A stretch of DNA of 64,000 nt from an uncultured Lachnospiraceae bacterium. GTDB taxonomy: Bacteria > Bacillota > Clostridia > Lachnospirales > Lachnospiraceae. The DNA lies in contig CAMXPV010000014.1 of the NCBI GenBank assembly GCA_947245585.1, forward strand, positions 17,392 through 81,391. Reading direction: 5' to 3'. Under the pieces are notes generated by a model, which did no database searches, had not been told where the DNA came from, and saw only the letters and a program-made list of their open reading frames with translations. This document shows, piece after piece, positions 18,315-27,126 of the stretch (the first letter of the stretch is position 1; every line of letters begins with the position of its first letter). The translations under genes were made by a program, and so were the position numbers.

Positions 18315-18955
18315 AAATACTTTTGTACATTTTCTGTAATACTTCCGCGAAAAACCGCCGAGCCTGCCACAATCACATTGGCGCCGGCATCCAACACGAC
18401 CTTCGCGTTATCTACGGTGATACCGCCGTCCACCTGAATATCAAGATTAAGTCCCATCTCGTCGGCCATCTTACGAACCTGGCGAATCCGCTCCGTAGAT
18501 TCCGGTATGTACTTTTGGCCGCCAAATCCCGGTTCCACCGTCATAACCAGGAGCATATCCAACTTACCCAGATACTTTCTGACAGCCTCCACCGGCGTTT
18601 TGGGTTTAATCGACATCCCCACCCGGCAGCCGAGGCTTCTGATCAGATCAATCGTCTCATCCGCATCCTCCGTCGCCTCCAAGTGAAACGTGATGCTGTC
18701 CGCGCCGCATTCCTTAAACTCTTTCACATACCGTTTTGGCTCCACGATCATCAGATGTACATCAAAAATCCGGTTTGTCACCTTACGGATCGTTTTGATC
18801 ACAGGCATTCCGAAGGAAATGGAGGGCACAAACACACCATCCATCACGTCGATATGCAGATACTGCGCACCCGCTTCGTCCGCCTCTTTGATCTGCTCCC
18901 CCAATCTGGCAAAATCCGCCGCCAGAATGGAGGGAGACAAAATATTTTTACTCAT
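18302..18955 (-). CDS. rpe: ribulose-phosphate 3-epimerase
   Basis: Interconverts D-ribulose 5-phosphate and D-xylulose 5-phosphate. 217 residues forming a TIM barrel with all signature blocks: LSPSILAADFA, HIDVMDGVFVP, VEPGFGGQ and QVDGGI. The metal ligands His, Asp, His and Asp sit in these blocks. Its ATG overlaps the stop of the transketolase C-terminal subunit gene (ATGA). It is the last gene of the arabinose operon and a dedicated copy may supply the pathway. Confidence 0.96.
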   Translation of the reverse strand: MSKNILSPSILAADFARLGEQIKEADEAGAQYLHIDVMDGVFVPSISFGMPVIKTIRKVTNRIFDVHLMIVEPKRYVKEFKECGADSITFHLEATEDADETIDLIRSLGCRVGMSIKPKTPVEAVRKYLGKLDMLLVMTVEPGFGGQKYIPESTERIRQVRKMADEMGLNLDIQVDGGITVDNAKVVLDAGANVIVAGSAVFRGSITENVQKYLAQF

Positions 18956-19893
18956 TTTACAAAGCCTTTCACTTTTTCGTAAACGCCCTTGCCATCCAGG
19001 CCATATTTCTCCACAAGCGCATTCGCCGTGCCGGACTCACCGAAGGTATCCTGCATACCGATCCGCAGAACGGGTGTCGGATGCTTTTCGGACAGACAGT
19101 CGCAGACAGCGCTGCCAAGGCCGCCAATCACCGTGTGTTCCTCAGCCGTCACTACTTTGCCGGTCTTCTTCGCAGATGCCAGCACCATCTCCTCATCCAA
19201 AGGTTTAATGGTATGGATATTGATCACCTCAGCCTCGATCCCGTCCTTTGCAAGCATGTCAGCCGCCTCAAGCGCAGAAGCAACCGTAATGCCGCTGGCA
19301 ATGATGGTCACATCCTTACCCTCTCTGAGCAGAACGCCTTTGCCGACCTCAAACTTGTAATCCGGCCTGTCGTTGATCACCGGCACAGCCGCACGGCCAA
19401 ACCGCAGATACACGGGCCCGTTCATCTCAATCGCCGCGCGCACGGCCGCTTTTGCCTCCACATCGTCGGAGGGTACAATAACCGTCATACCGGGAATGGT
19501 ACGCATCAGGGCCACATCCTCGTTGCACTGATGAGTCGCGCCGTCCTCGCCCACGGTAATGCCCGCATGAGTCGCGCCGATCTTTACATTCAGATGCGGA
19601 TACCCGATAGAGTTACGAACCTGTTCAAAGTTACGTCCCGCCGCAAACATGGCAAAGGAGCTGATAAAAGGTATTTTGCCACAGGTTGCAAGACCCGCCG
19701 CAATACCCGTCATATTACACTCCGCAATACCGCAGTCAATATGGCGGTCCGGAAACGCTTTTTTAAACACGCCGGTCTTAGTCGCGCCCGCAAGGTCCGC
19801 ATCCAAAACTACCAGATCAGGAAATTCTGCGCCACACTCGGCAAGTGCATTACCATAGCTTTCTCTTGTTGCAATTTTCTTTACATCTGCCAT
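18952..19893 (-). CDS. transketolase, C-terminal subunit
   Basis: 313 residues carrying the pyrimidine-binding domain and the C-terminal domain of transketolase. Visible marks are GIAECNMTGIAAGLA (the catalytic Glu region), THAGITVGEDGATHQ, and the last domain with VTAEEHTVIGGLG. Together with the N-terminal subunit it forms one enzyme that moves two-carbon units between sugar phosphates. The ATG shares one base with the stop of the N-terminal subunit gene (TGATG). Split transketolases are common in Clostridia and archaea. Confidence 0.94.
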   Translation of the reverse strand: MADVKKIATRESYGNALAECGAEFPDLVVLDADLAGATKTGVFKKAFPDRHIDCGIAECNMTGIAAGLATCGKIPFISSFAMFAAGRNFEQVRNSIGYPHLNVKIGATHAGITVGEDGATHQCNEDVALMRTIPGMTVIVPSDDVEAKAAVRAAIEMNGPVYLRFGRAAVPVINDRPDYKFEVGKGVLLREGKDVTIIASGITVASALEAADMLAKDGIEAEVINIHTIKPLDEEMVLASAKKTGKVVTAEEHTVIGGLGSAVCDCLSEKHPTPVLRIGMQDTFGESGTANALVEKYGLDGKGVYEKVKGFVK

Positions 19894-20738
19894 CAGTTCG
19901 CACCTCCTAACTCTTTACCGATCTTCTCAAGATCTGCCATCGCTGTTGCATACTCCTCATCGTTGGGTGCCTTGCCATGCCAACCCGCATTGTTCTCCAT
20001 AAAGGAAACGCCCTTGCCCTTGACAGTCTTTGCAATGATAGCGGTGGGCTGTCCCTTGGTTGCCTTCGCTTCTTTGAAGGCCGCGTCAATCTGGTCAAAA
20101 TCATTGCCGTCAATATTGATTACATGGAAGTTAAATGCTTCAAACTTTTTGTCAATCGGATAAGGCGAGCAAACGTCGTCGATCTTACCGTCGATCTGCA
20201 AACCATTATTGTCCACAATCACAACCAGATTGTCGAGCTTTCTGTGACCCGCAAACATGGAAGCCTCCCACACCTGGCCTTCCTGAATTTCGCCATCTCC
20301 CAGAAGTGTGTAAGTTCTGTAGGATTTATTATCCATTTTTGCCGCAAGAGCCATACCAACCGCTGCGGAGATACCCTGTCCCAGAGAGCCGGAAGACATG
20401 TCTACGCCGGGTGTCTCCTGCATACAGGGGTGTCCCTGAAGATAAGAACCCAGGTGACGCAGGGTTGGAAGATCCTCCACCGGGAAATACCCTCTGTTAG
20501 CCAGTACGGAATAAAGTCCCGGAGCCGTGTGCCCCTTGGAGAGCACGAAGCGATCCCTGTCCGCCTTCTTGGGGTCTTTCGGGTCAATGTTCATCTCCTC
20601 AAAATACAGATAGGTAAAAATATCTGCCGCCGACAGAGATCCGCCCGGATGCCCCGCCTTAGCGCCGTGTACCGCTGTCACGATACCTTTGCGAACTTCA
20701 TTAGCTGTTTTTTGTAACTCTAATTTGTTCATCGCCAT
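19893..20738 (-). CDS. transketolase, N-terminal subunit
   Basis: 281 residues with the thiamine diphosphate domain. The TPP motif starts GDGEIQEGQVWEA (about 148) and ends with DNNGLQIDG (about 176). The His-containing loops KAGHPGGSLS and SKGHTAPGLY match the family. It needs the C-terminal subunit encoded immediately downstream. In this operon the enzyme would pass xylulose 5-phosphate and ribose 5-phosphate into central metabolism. Confidence 0.95.
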   Translation of the reverse strand: MAMNKLELQKTANEVRKGIVTAVHGAKAGHPGGSLSAADIFTYLYFEEMNIDPKDPKKADRDRFVLSKGHTAPGLYSVLANRGYFPVEDLPTLRHLGSYLQGHPCMQETPGVDMSSGSLGQGISAAVGMALAAKMDNKSYRTYTLLGDGEIQEGQVWEASMFAGHRKLDNLVVIVDNNGLQIDGKIDDVCSPYPIDKKFEAFNFHVINIDGNDFDQIDAAFKEAKATKGQPTAIIAKTVKGKGVSFMENNAGWHGKAPNDEEYATAMADLEKIGKELGGAN

Positions 20739-20762
20739 CCTCCATTTAATATATATTTTTTA

Positions 20763-21467
20763 TTATCTTTGTCCGTAGTACGCATTCTCTCCGTGCTTCC
20801 GGAAATAGTGCTTATCCTGCAGCTCCTGCGGTGCCGGCTGAATCCTTGCGTTGATCGTCTCCGCACGGTATGCCATCTTCGCCACTTCCTCCATCACCAC
20901 CGCATTATGTACTGCCTCATGGCCATCCTTGCCCCAGGCAAAAGGCCCGTGGTTCTTACAGAGCGTTCCGGGTACGGCAACGGGATCCTTCTCCAGTCTC
21001 TTAAATTCATTGACAATGAGTACACCCGTATTTCTCTCATAGCCCTCCGAAATCTCCTCCTGCGTCAGGCAGCGCAAGCAGGGAATCTCTCCGTAGAAAT
21101 AGTCGGCGTGGGTCGTCCCATAACAGGGAATGCTCCTGCCCGCCTGCGCCCAACTCGTCGCATAGGAGGAATGCGTGTGTACCACGCCTCCCACCTCCTG
21201 AAACACCTTATAGATTTCCACATGCGTCGCCGTGTCTGAAGAAGGATTGTACTTCCCCTCCACCTTATTGCCATTTAAGTCTACCAACACCATATCGTCG
21301 GGAGAAAGCTTCTCATAATCGACACCACTGGGCTTGATGGCAAAAATGCCGCTCTCCCTGTCAATCTCGCTTACGTTTCCCCACGTAAACGTAACAAGTC
21401 CATATTTCGGGAGAAGCATATTCGCCTCATACACTCGTTTTTTTAGCTCTTCTAACACAGGTTTCAT
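20763..21467 (-). CDS. araD: L-ribulose-5-phosphate 4-epimerase
   Basis: Converts L-ribulose 5-phosphate into D-xylulose 5-phosphate, the last dedicated step of L-arabinose use. 234 residues, against 231 for the E. coli enzyme. The class II aldolase-like fold is marked by [25 protein letters not shown], the zinc site HTHS (His97, His99) and KNHGPFAWG (His173). The operon position between the kinase and transketolase genes supports arabinose use; UlaF or SgbE relatives act on other substrates. Confidence 0.94.
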   Translation of the reverse strand: MKPVLEELKKRVYEANMLLPKYGLVTFTWGNVSEIDRESGIFAIKPSGVDYEKLSPDDMVLVDLNGNKVEGKYNPSSDTATHVEIYKVFQEVGGVVHTHSSYATSWAQAGRSIPCYGTTHADYFYGEIPCLRCLTQEEISEGYERNTGVLIVNEFKRLEKDPVAVPGTLCKNHGPFAWGKDGHEAVHNAVVMEEVAKMAYRAETINARIQPAPQELQDKHYFRKHGENAYYGQR

Positions 21468-21496
21468 CCTCCTATATTATTATTTTTCTGCACGGA

Positions 21497-23086
21497 TTAC
21501 ATAGACTCAACTGCCGCACGTTCGATTGCAAGTCCCGCACTGTAAACTTTCATAAAATCATTGAATCCCTTTACATCGCTTGCCTTCGGCTCCATCTTCT
21601 CACCCTTCTGGCCCGCAAACACCTTGCTGTCAAGGAATGCCGCAAGACTCTCGTCCGCGCCCTTGTTAATCATATAGGAAGCGAGAAGCGCGATACCCCA
21701 TGCGCCGCCTTCCCCCGCTGTCTCCATCACGCTTACAGGCGCGTTCATCGCCGCCGCAAGGATGCTCTGGCCCACACCCTTCGTCTTGAAAAGACCGCCG
21801 TGTCCGAGAATCTCGTCCACCTGCACCTTTTCTTCCGTAAACAGGATATCAAAGCCGGTCTTCAATGCGCCCAGAGAAGTGAACAAATGCACCCTCATAA
21901 AGTTTGCCAGATTAAATTTCGCATCAGGCGTGCGGACAAACAGCGGACGTCCCTCGTTAAAGCCCGTCACATGCTCCCCGGAGAAATAGTTGTAGGCAAG
22001 CAGACCGCCGCAGTCGTCGTCGCCCTCAAGCGCCTTGCGGTAGAGATTGCCGTACAGCTCGTTCATATCCACCTTCATGCCCATCACTTCCGAGTATTCC
22101 TTAAAGAGATTTACCCATGCGTTCAGGTCGGAGGTACAGTTGTTGCAGTGCACCATCGCCACCAGACTGCCGTCGGGCGTGGTCACTAAATCAATTGCAT
22201 CATACACCTTGGAGAGATCCTTCTCCAAAACGATCATACCGAATACACTGGTTCCCGCCGATACGTTGCCGGTACGCTGCGCCACGCTGTTGGTCGCCGC
22301 CATACCCGTTCCCGCATCACCCTCGGGAGGACAGAACGGAATGCCTGCCTGCAATGTCCCTGTGGGGTCTAACAGCTTCGCGCCTTCTTCTGTCAATGCG
22401 CCCGCCTGTTGTCCCGCCGTATAAACCGCAGGTAACACATCCTTTAATTTCCACGCAAATCCCTTATCGGCAACGGCCGCGTCAAACTGCGCAATCATCT
22501 TCTCATTAAACTGTCCCGTGGCAATGTCGATGGGGAACATGCCGGAAGCCTCACCCACGCCGACAATCTTCTCTCCCGTCAGCTTCCACTGGATATAACC
22601 CGCCAACGTGATCACAAATTTCAGATCCGGCACGTGCGCCTCGCCGTTCAAAATCGCCTGATAGAGGTGCGCAATCGTCCATCTCTGGGGAATATGATAG
22701 TTAAAAAGCCCGGTCAGCTTTGTGGACGCCTCCTCGGTAATGGTATTTCTCCATGTGCGGAAGGGCACCATCAACTCGTCCTTGTCATTAAACGCCATAT
22801 AGCCGTGCATCATCGCGGAAAAACCGATCGCGCCGAGCTTCACAAGCTTCTCGCCGTACTGCGCCTGCACATCTTCCGTCAGCTTTTTGTAGCAGTCCTG
22901 TAATCCCGTCCAAATGTCATCCAGACTGTAGGTCCAGATACCGTTCTCCAGTCTGTTCTCCCAGTCGTGGGCTCCGGATGCAATGGGCTTATTGTTCTCG
23001 TCTACCAAAACCGCCTTGATTCTGGTGGAACCGAACTCAATACCCAACACCGCTTTCCCGCTTGCAATACATTCTTTTGCTCCCAT
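21497..23086 (-). CDS. araB: FGGY-family sugar kinase, probable L-ribulokinase
   Basis: Expected to phosphorylate L-ribulose. 529 residues with the two-domain FGGY layout: [15 protein letters not shown] at the N-terminus (phosphate 1 region), [12 protein letters not shown] as substrate region, GTSVFGMIV, and the ATP-binding [13 protein letters not shown] and [15 protein letters not shown] near the C-terminus. It is diverged from enterobacterial AraB, as is usual for clostridial arabinose kinases (called AraK in some species), so the function rests mainly on its place between araA and araD. Confidence 0.85.
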   Translation of the reverse strand: MGAKECIASGKAVLGIEFGSTRIKAVLVDENNKPIASGAHDWENRLENGIWTYSLDDIWTGLQDCYKKLTEDVQAQYGEKLVKLGAIGFSAMMHGYMAFNDKDELMVPFRTWRNTITEEASTKLTGLFNYHIPQRWTIAHLYQAILNGEAHVPDLKFVITLAGYIQWKLTGEKIVGVGEASGMFPIDIATGQFNEKMIAQFDAAVADKGFAWKLKDVLPAVYTAGQQAGALTEEGAKLLDPTGTLQAGIPFCPPEGDAGTGMAATNSVAQRTGNVSAGTSVFGMIVLEKDLSKVYDAIDLVTTPDGSLVAMVHCNNCTSDLNAWVNLFKEYSEVMGMKVDMNELYGNLYRKALEGDDDCGGLLAYNYFSGEHVTGFNEGRPLFVRTPDAKFNLANFMRVHLFTSLGALKTGFDILFTEEKVQVDEILGHGGLFKTKGVGQSILAAAMNAPVSVMETAGEGGAWGIALLASYMINKGADESLAAFLDSKVFAGQKGEKMEPKASDVKGFNDFMKVYSAGLAIERAAVESM

Positions 23087-23096
23087 ACTTTACCTC

Positions 23097-24593
23097 CTAT
23101 TTATACGCCGCTGCATTCCATCTCAGCTCGTTCTTGAAATCGCGAATGTTGGTGTTCTTGTCGATCACAACACTCTCGATACCCATAGCGTCCGCCCAGT
23201 CAACCATCTGCTCTACCGTCAAGTCGTAGGAGAATGCGGTATGATGTGCGCCTCCTGCCAAAATCCACGCCGTTGCGCCAACTTCCAGATTAGGCTGCGG
23301 TGTCCAGTATGCCGTACCCACAGGCAGCTTCGGCATAGGCTTCTCCACCTTCTTGCAGTCCACCGCATTGACAAGCAGGCGGAATCTCGTTCCCAAATCC
23401 ACCAGAGAGCAGGCCACTGCCGGACCTTCCTTCGCCGTGAACACCAGACGGGCAGGATCTTCCCTGTTTCCCATGGACAGCGGGCACACTCTGATCGCGA
23501 TGTCGCCGTCCGCCACGGAGGGACAAACCTCCAACATATGCGCCTGCAAAATGCCTTCCTTGCCGGGCACCAGATTGTAGGTGTAATCCTCCATCAGGGA
23601 AGACCCCTTTGCGCCCTCAATATCAGCCGTCATCAATTTCATGAGGCGAACCATGGCTGCCACCTTCCAGTCGCCTTCCGCACCGAAACCATAACCTTTC
23701 TGCATCAGTCTCTGGATTGCCAGGCCGGGAAGCTGTTTCAGACCGCCAAGCATACCGAAATGGGTCACAACCGCATGATAATCGTTCTCCACCAGGAATT
23801 TCTCAATACCGATTTCCTGCTGTGCCTGTACCGCCACATGTCTGCGGAACTCGTCCGCGTCGCGGCCCTCGTCGATAATCTTATATTTGCTGTAATACTC
23901 CTCCACCAACGCGTTTACATCGCCCTGGGGTACGGCATCCACATACTCCACCACATCGTTGACACAGTAGTGGTCGATCTCCCAGCCAAACTTGATCTGC
24001 GCCTCTACCTTGTCGCCTTCAGTCACGGCAACATTGTTCATGTTATCGCCGAAACGGCATACACGCATATGGGAAGACTCGATCACGCCAATGGCGGTGC
24101 GCATCCAACTTCCAAGCTGCTTCTGCACTCTCTCGGAAGCCCAATGTCCCACAATAATCTTGCGGTCAATTCCCATGCGGCTCACGATATGTCCGTACTC
24201 TCTGTCACCGTGAGCGGACTGGTTCTCATTCATGAAATCCATATCAATGGTATCGTAGGGAAGCTCCTCGTTAAACTGTGTATGTAAATGGCAGAGCGGT
24301 TTCCGAAACTCCTTCAAGCCGAGAATCCACATCTTTGCCGGAGAAAAGGTGTGCATCCAGGTAATCACGCCCGCACACTCCGGATCGTTGTTTGCATCGT
24401 TAAAAGCCTTTCGGATGGAGGCCTGCCCCAACAGCGTGGGCTTTAACACCACCTCAAAAGGCAGATTGCCGGAAGCGTTCAATCCCTCAACAATCTTTGC
24501 GGAATGATCCGCCACCTTCCTCAGACACTCGTCCCCATACAAGTCCTGAGAACCTGTGCAAAACCAAAATTTGTAGTTCTTTGCTGCGCTCAT
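23097..24593 (-). CDS. araA: L-arabinose isomerase
   Basis: Isomerises L-arabinose to L-ribulose. About 498 residues from the ATG at 24593, where GAGAGGG lies six bases upstream; the frame extends further upstream but overlaps the operator region. The N-terminal FWFCTGSQDLYG, the central TWMHTFSPAKMWI, the catalytic region GFGAEGDWKVAA and HMLEVCPSVA are characteristic. It leads the arabinose operon (araA-araB-araD-tkt-rpe), with a predicted promoter and AraR-like sites just upstream. Confidence 0.96.
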   Translation of the reverse strand: MSAAKNYKFWFCTGSQDLYGDECLRKVADHSAKIVEGLNASGNLPFEVVLKPTLLGQASIRKAFNDANNDPECAGVITWMHTFSPAKMWILGLKEFRKPLCHLHTQFNEELPYDTIDMDFMNENQSAHGDREYGHIVSRMGIDRKIIVGHWASERVQKQLGSWMRTAIGVIESSHMRVCRFGDNMNNVAVTEGDKVEAQIKFGWEIDHYCVNDVVEYVDAVPQGDVNALVEEYYSKYKIIDEGRDADEFRRHVAVQAQQEIGIEKFLVENDYHAVVTHFGMLGGLKQLPGLAIQRLMQKGYGFGAEGDWKVAAMVRLMKLMTADIEGAKGSSLMEDYTYNLVPGKEGILQAHMLEVCPSVADGDIAIRVCPLSMGNREDPARLVFTAKEGPAVACSLVDLGTRFRLLVNAVDCKKVEKPMPKLPVGTAYWTPQPNLEVGATAWILAGGAHHTAFSYDLTVEQMVDWADAMGIESVVIDKNTNIRDFKNELRWNAAAYK

Positions 24594-24629
24594 ACAATAC
24601 CCTCTCTTTCTTTTTTGTTTTTCTGCGTT

Positions 24630-24689
24630 ACGAGTTGTACACATATACAATTTTGTATACAGTATTCCTTCTCTCGCCGCACAACTCGT
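24630..24689. promoter_or_regulatory. AraR-like half-site cluster upstream of araA
   Basis: ACGAGTTGT (24630-24638) and ACAACTCGT (24681-24689) are perfect 9-base inverted arms 42 bases apart. Inside lies TATACAA-tt-TTGTATA (24644-24659). The half-sites share the TTGT/ACAA core with the palindromes upstream of the ChvE-like gene, fitting binding by the same regulator. Confidence 0.5.
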
Positions 24690-24701
24690 TTCCTATTTCT
24701 T

Positions 24702-24730
24702 ACTATACAGTCTACTACTTGTACATACAA
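24702..24730 (-). promoter_or_regulatory. predicted araA promoter
   Basis: On the minus strand: -35 TTGTAT (24730-24725), a 17-base spacer, -10 TATAGT (24707-24702). The -35 overlaps the AraR-like site at 24717-24732, as expected for repression. Confidence 0.5.
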
Positions 24731-24732
24731 AT
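24717..24732. promoter_or_regulatory. AraR-like operator ACTTGTACATACAAAT
   Basis: Differs at two of 16 positions from the Bacillus AraR consensus ATTTGTACGTACAAAT. It overlaps the predicted araA -35 and lies 22 bases after the stop of the araR-like gene. Confidence 0.65.
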
Positions 24733-24753
24733 ATGCAAGTTGTCTATATTAAT

Positions 24754-25836
24754 TTATTTAATCTTTCTAACCGACCTGCGCGGCACCACGTCCACCTCAA
24801 ATTCATAGTTCGCGTCGAAAGACGGATCCTTAATCATGCGAAGCAGATTTTCCGCCGCTTTTCCGCCAAGCCTCTCCATGGGATGAGGCGTTGACGCAAT
24901 AGGCACCTCCCCCAAAATTGCCAGTTCTGAGTCGTCCACGCTAGCCACCGAGATATCATGCGGCACCCGAATGCCGTGTTTTTTAAAAATATCCAAAAGG
25001 CCAAAAGCCACCTCGTCGTTATAGCAGAACACCGCCGTGCAGTCTTTAAACCGTTCCAATACCTTATCAGAGATTTTTTCCAGATGCTGTTTTTCCTCCG
25101 TGTCCACCCAGACGACTTGTCTGTCCTCCACCCCGATCCCGGCATCCATCATGGCATCCATATAGCCCGAAAAACGCGCCTGCCCCTGTCCGTCATCGAG
25201 TTTAAAGATGCCTCCGATTTTCTCATGTCCCATGGAAATCAAATATTTTGTCATCTTCCATCCCGCCATATGATCGTTGATAGATACATGCGGGATTTTC
25301 AGCTGCAGGTAAAAACTGTTGATAAAGATAACCGGTATCCGTCTCTTTCGTATCTCCTGATAGAGCCGCAGGTTGGGGTTCGGGATGCCGCTCTTTGTGG
25401 GCTCCACGATCAGGCCGGACACCTCGTCCCGGCTGATGATATCCTCCAAAATCGTCTTCTCCCGTCCATGCTGATTGTTCGTAAACGCAATCTGCACGGA
25501 ATATCCTGCCTCCAAAAGCACATTCTCGATCCCCTGAATGGTTCTCGGGAAAATATAACCGTCCACATAGGTCGTCACAACAGAAACCCGCATACGCTTT
25601 GTCAGATTCGCAAGGCGGTTGTCGTTGATATAAGTACCGCTCCCCTGAATCCTCCGAATAACGCCCTCGTTTTCCAAAACGCCAATTGCATGTCTGACTG
25701 TCTGACGGCTTACGCCAAACATTTCCTTAAGTGTATTCTCAGAATACATCTTTTGACCCGGAACAAGCTTTTTTGTCTCTATCTGCTCATTAATCCACTT
25801 GACCAACTCCATATACTTAGGGGTTGCCTTCTCCAT
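24754..25836 (-). CDS. araR: AraR-type repressor (GntR DNA-binding plus LacI-type sensor domain)
   Basis: 360 residues. Residues 5-72 are a GntR winged helix-turn-helix (YSENTLKEMFGVSRQTVRHA, then IRRIQGSGTYI). Residues about 78-355 are a LacI/GalR-type periplasmic-binding-like sensor (VSVVTTYVDGYIFP, IFKLDDGQGQARFSGY, FCYNDEVAFGLLD, SVASVDDSELA). This combination defines AraR, which leaves DNA when L-arabinose binds. Its position between araA and the sugar importer, and the AraR-like palindromes at both promoters, support the assignment. A second relative lies at 39.5 kb. Confidence 0.88.
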   Translation of the reverse strand: MEKATPKYMELVKWINEQIETKKLVPGQKMYSENTLKEMFGVSRQTVRHAIGVLENEGVIRRIQGSGTYINDNRLANLTKRMRVSVVTTYVDGYIFPRTIQGIENVLLEAGYSVQIAFTNNQHGREKTILEDIISRDEVSGLIVEPTKSGIPNPNLRLYQEIRKRRIPVIFINSFYLQLKIPHVSINDHMAGWKMTKYLISMGHEKIGGIFKLDDGQGQARFSGYMDAMMDAGIGVEDRQVVWVDTEEKQHLEKISDKVLERFKDCTAVFCYNDEVAFGLLDIFKKHGIRVPHDISVASVDDSELAILGEVPIASTPHPMERLGGKAAENLLRMIKDPSFDANYEFEVDVVPRRSVRKIK

Positions 25837-25856
25837 ACTGCACCTCTGTCATAACC

Positions 25857-25893
25857 GCAAAGGGCCACCCTTTCGGGCAGCCCTTGCTTTTTT
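25857..25893. other. GC-rich stem-loop upstream of araR
   Basis: GCAAAGGGC and GCCCTTGC (25880-25887) pair with one bulged base. The T run follows only in the plus direction (25888-25893), although both flanking genes are on the minus strand. It could be a weak terminator or leader hairpin of araR. Confidence 0.4.
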
Positions 25894-25953
25894 AAGGACC
25901 GCGTTTCCCCGTGCTGTCCACATTATGTACCAATCAAGCTGTTCTAAACCGGC

Positions 25954-27126
25954 TTAACCTTTCTTTCTCTTTGAAACTACATCCAAGGTTACGGCACCGA
26001 GAAGAACTGCGCCCTTGACGATCTTCTGGATATCCGTCGACCACCCGTACAGGGACATACCGTTATTTAAGATACCCATGATAAACGCGCCGACCACTGC
26101 ACCCATGATCGTACCGGCGCCACCGGCTACCGCCGCACCACCGATGTAACAGGAAGCGATGGCATCCATCTCGAAACCGTCGCCCGCCTTCGGCGTGGAA
26201 GAAGAGTTACGGGCACAGAGCACAATACCTGCTACCGCACTTAAGATACCCATGTTCGTGTACACCCAGAAGAATACCTTCTTCGTATCAATACCGGAAA
26301 GGTTTGCCGCCTTTCTGTTACCGCCTAACGCATAGATCTGTCGGCCGGCCACCGTCTTACTGGTAATAAAGCCATACAGCGCAATCAGCAGCGCCATGAT
26401 AACCAACACAAAAGGAAGTCCGTTGTAACGCGCCAGTTTATAGAAGCAGAACCAGATAATAAAGAGCATAACTGCCAGTTTTAATGCAACCTGCCACATC
26501 GGGTTGGTAGCAAAATTATATTTTTCCTTCGTCTTAATGCTTCGAATCTCGTTGAGAACCAATGCAACAGAGGCAATGATCGCCACCGCGATACAAACCA
26601 GATCCAGCGTACCGCCGCCCACTTCAATCTTGGCAGTGGGAAGGAAGCCTGCGCCCAGATATACAAAGTTATCCGGATGCGGTCCTTTGGTCTGCGCCTT
26701 TAAGAGCGTGTAGGTAAGGCCGCGCCCCATCAACATCGTAGCAAGCGTCACAACGAAAGGCGGGATGTCCAGATAGGCGATGAAGAAGCCTGCAAACATA
26801 CCTACCAAAAGGCCGATCAATAATGCTACAAAAATCGCAATCCACATGTTCATTTTATAGTCGATCAGAATAATACCTGCAGCCGCACCCGTCAGCGCTA
26901 CTACAGAACCGACGCCCAGATCAACGTTACCGGTCAGTACGCAAAGCAGCATACCGATGGCCAGAATAACCACATATCCGTTCTGCATGATCAGGTTGTT
27001 GATATTGGCCGGGGAGAGATTCTTTCCACCCGTCATAATGGCAAAGATAACATAGATGGCAATCAGCGCCAGAAACATACCGTACTGTTTCATGTCAAGA
27101 TTTACTACTTTTTTCTTCTCATTCAT
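25954..27126 (-). CDS. mmsB: CUT2 monosaccharide ABC transporter permease (MmsB/GguB/XylH-like)
   Basis: Membrane channel of a monosaccharide importer, about 390 residues with some ten hydrophobic spans. The family marks GNVDLGVGSVVALTGAA, PPFVVTLATMLMGRGL, ALGGNRKAANLSGI and GGAAVAGGAGTIMGA are present. I chose ATG at 27126 since AAAGGG lies 8 bases upstream; an ATG and GTG a few codons earlier are too close to that site. It overlaps the ATPase gene by 8 bases. The length, near 390 rather than 330, fits the GguB/XylH/MmsB branch that serves arabinose, xylose and galactose. Confidence 0.92.
   Translation of the reverse strand: MNEKKKVVNLDMKQYGMFLALIAIYVIFAIMTGGKNLSPANINNLIMQNGYVVILAIGMLLCVLTGNVDLGVGSVVALTGAAAGIILIDYKMNMWIAIFVALLIGLLVGMFAGFFIAYLDIPPFVVTLATMLMGRGLTYTLLKAQTKGPHPDNFVYLGAGFLPTAKIEVGGGTLDLVCIAVAIIASVALVLNEIRSIKTKEKYNFATNPMWQVALKLAVMLFIIWFCFYKLARYNGLPFVLVIMALLIALYGFITSKTVAGRQIYALGGNRKAANLSGIDTKKVFFWVYTNMGILSAVAGIVLCARNSSSTPKAGDGFEMDAIASCYIGGAAVAGGAGTIMGAVVGAFIMGILNNGMSLYGWSTDIQKIVKGAVLLGAVTLDVVSKRKKG

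Noticed and set aside
24594..24650. Longer N-terminus for araA
   Set aside because: It would run through the AraR-like half-sites; the ATG at 24593 has a proper ribosome site and matches the family N-terminus.
25857..25893. Possible c-di-GMP riboswitch, suggested by CGCAAAGGGC
   Set aside because: Only a short resemblance; the conserved second half of the motif is missing, so it is listed as a plain hairpin.
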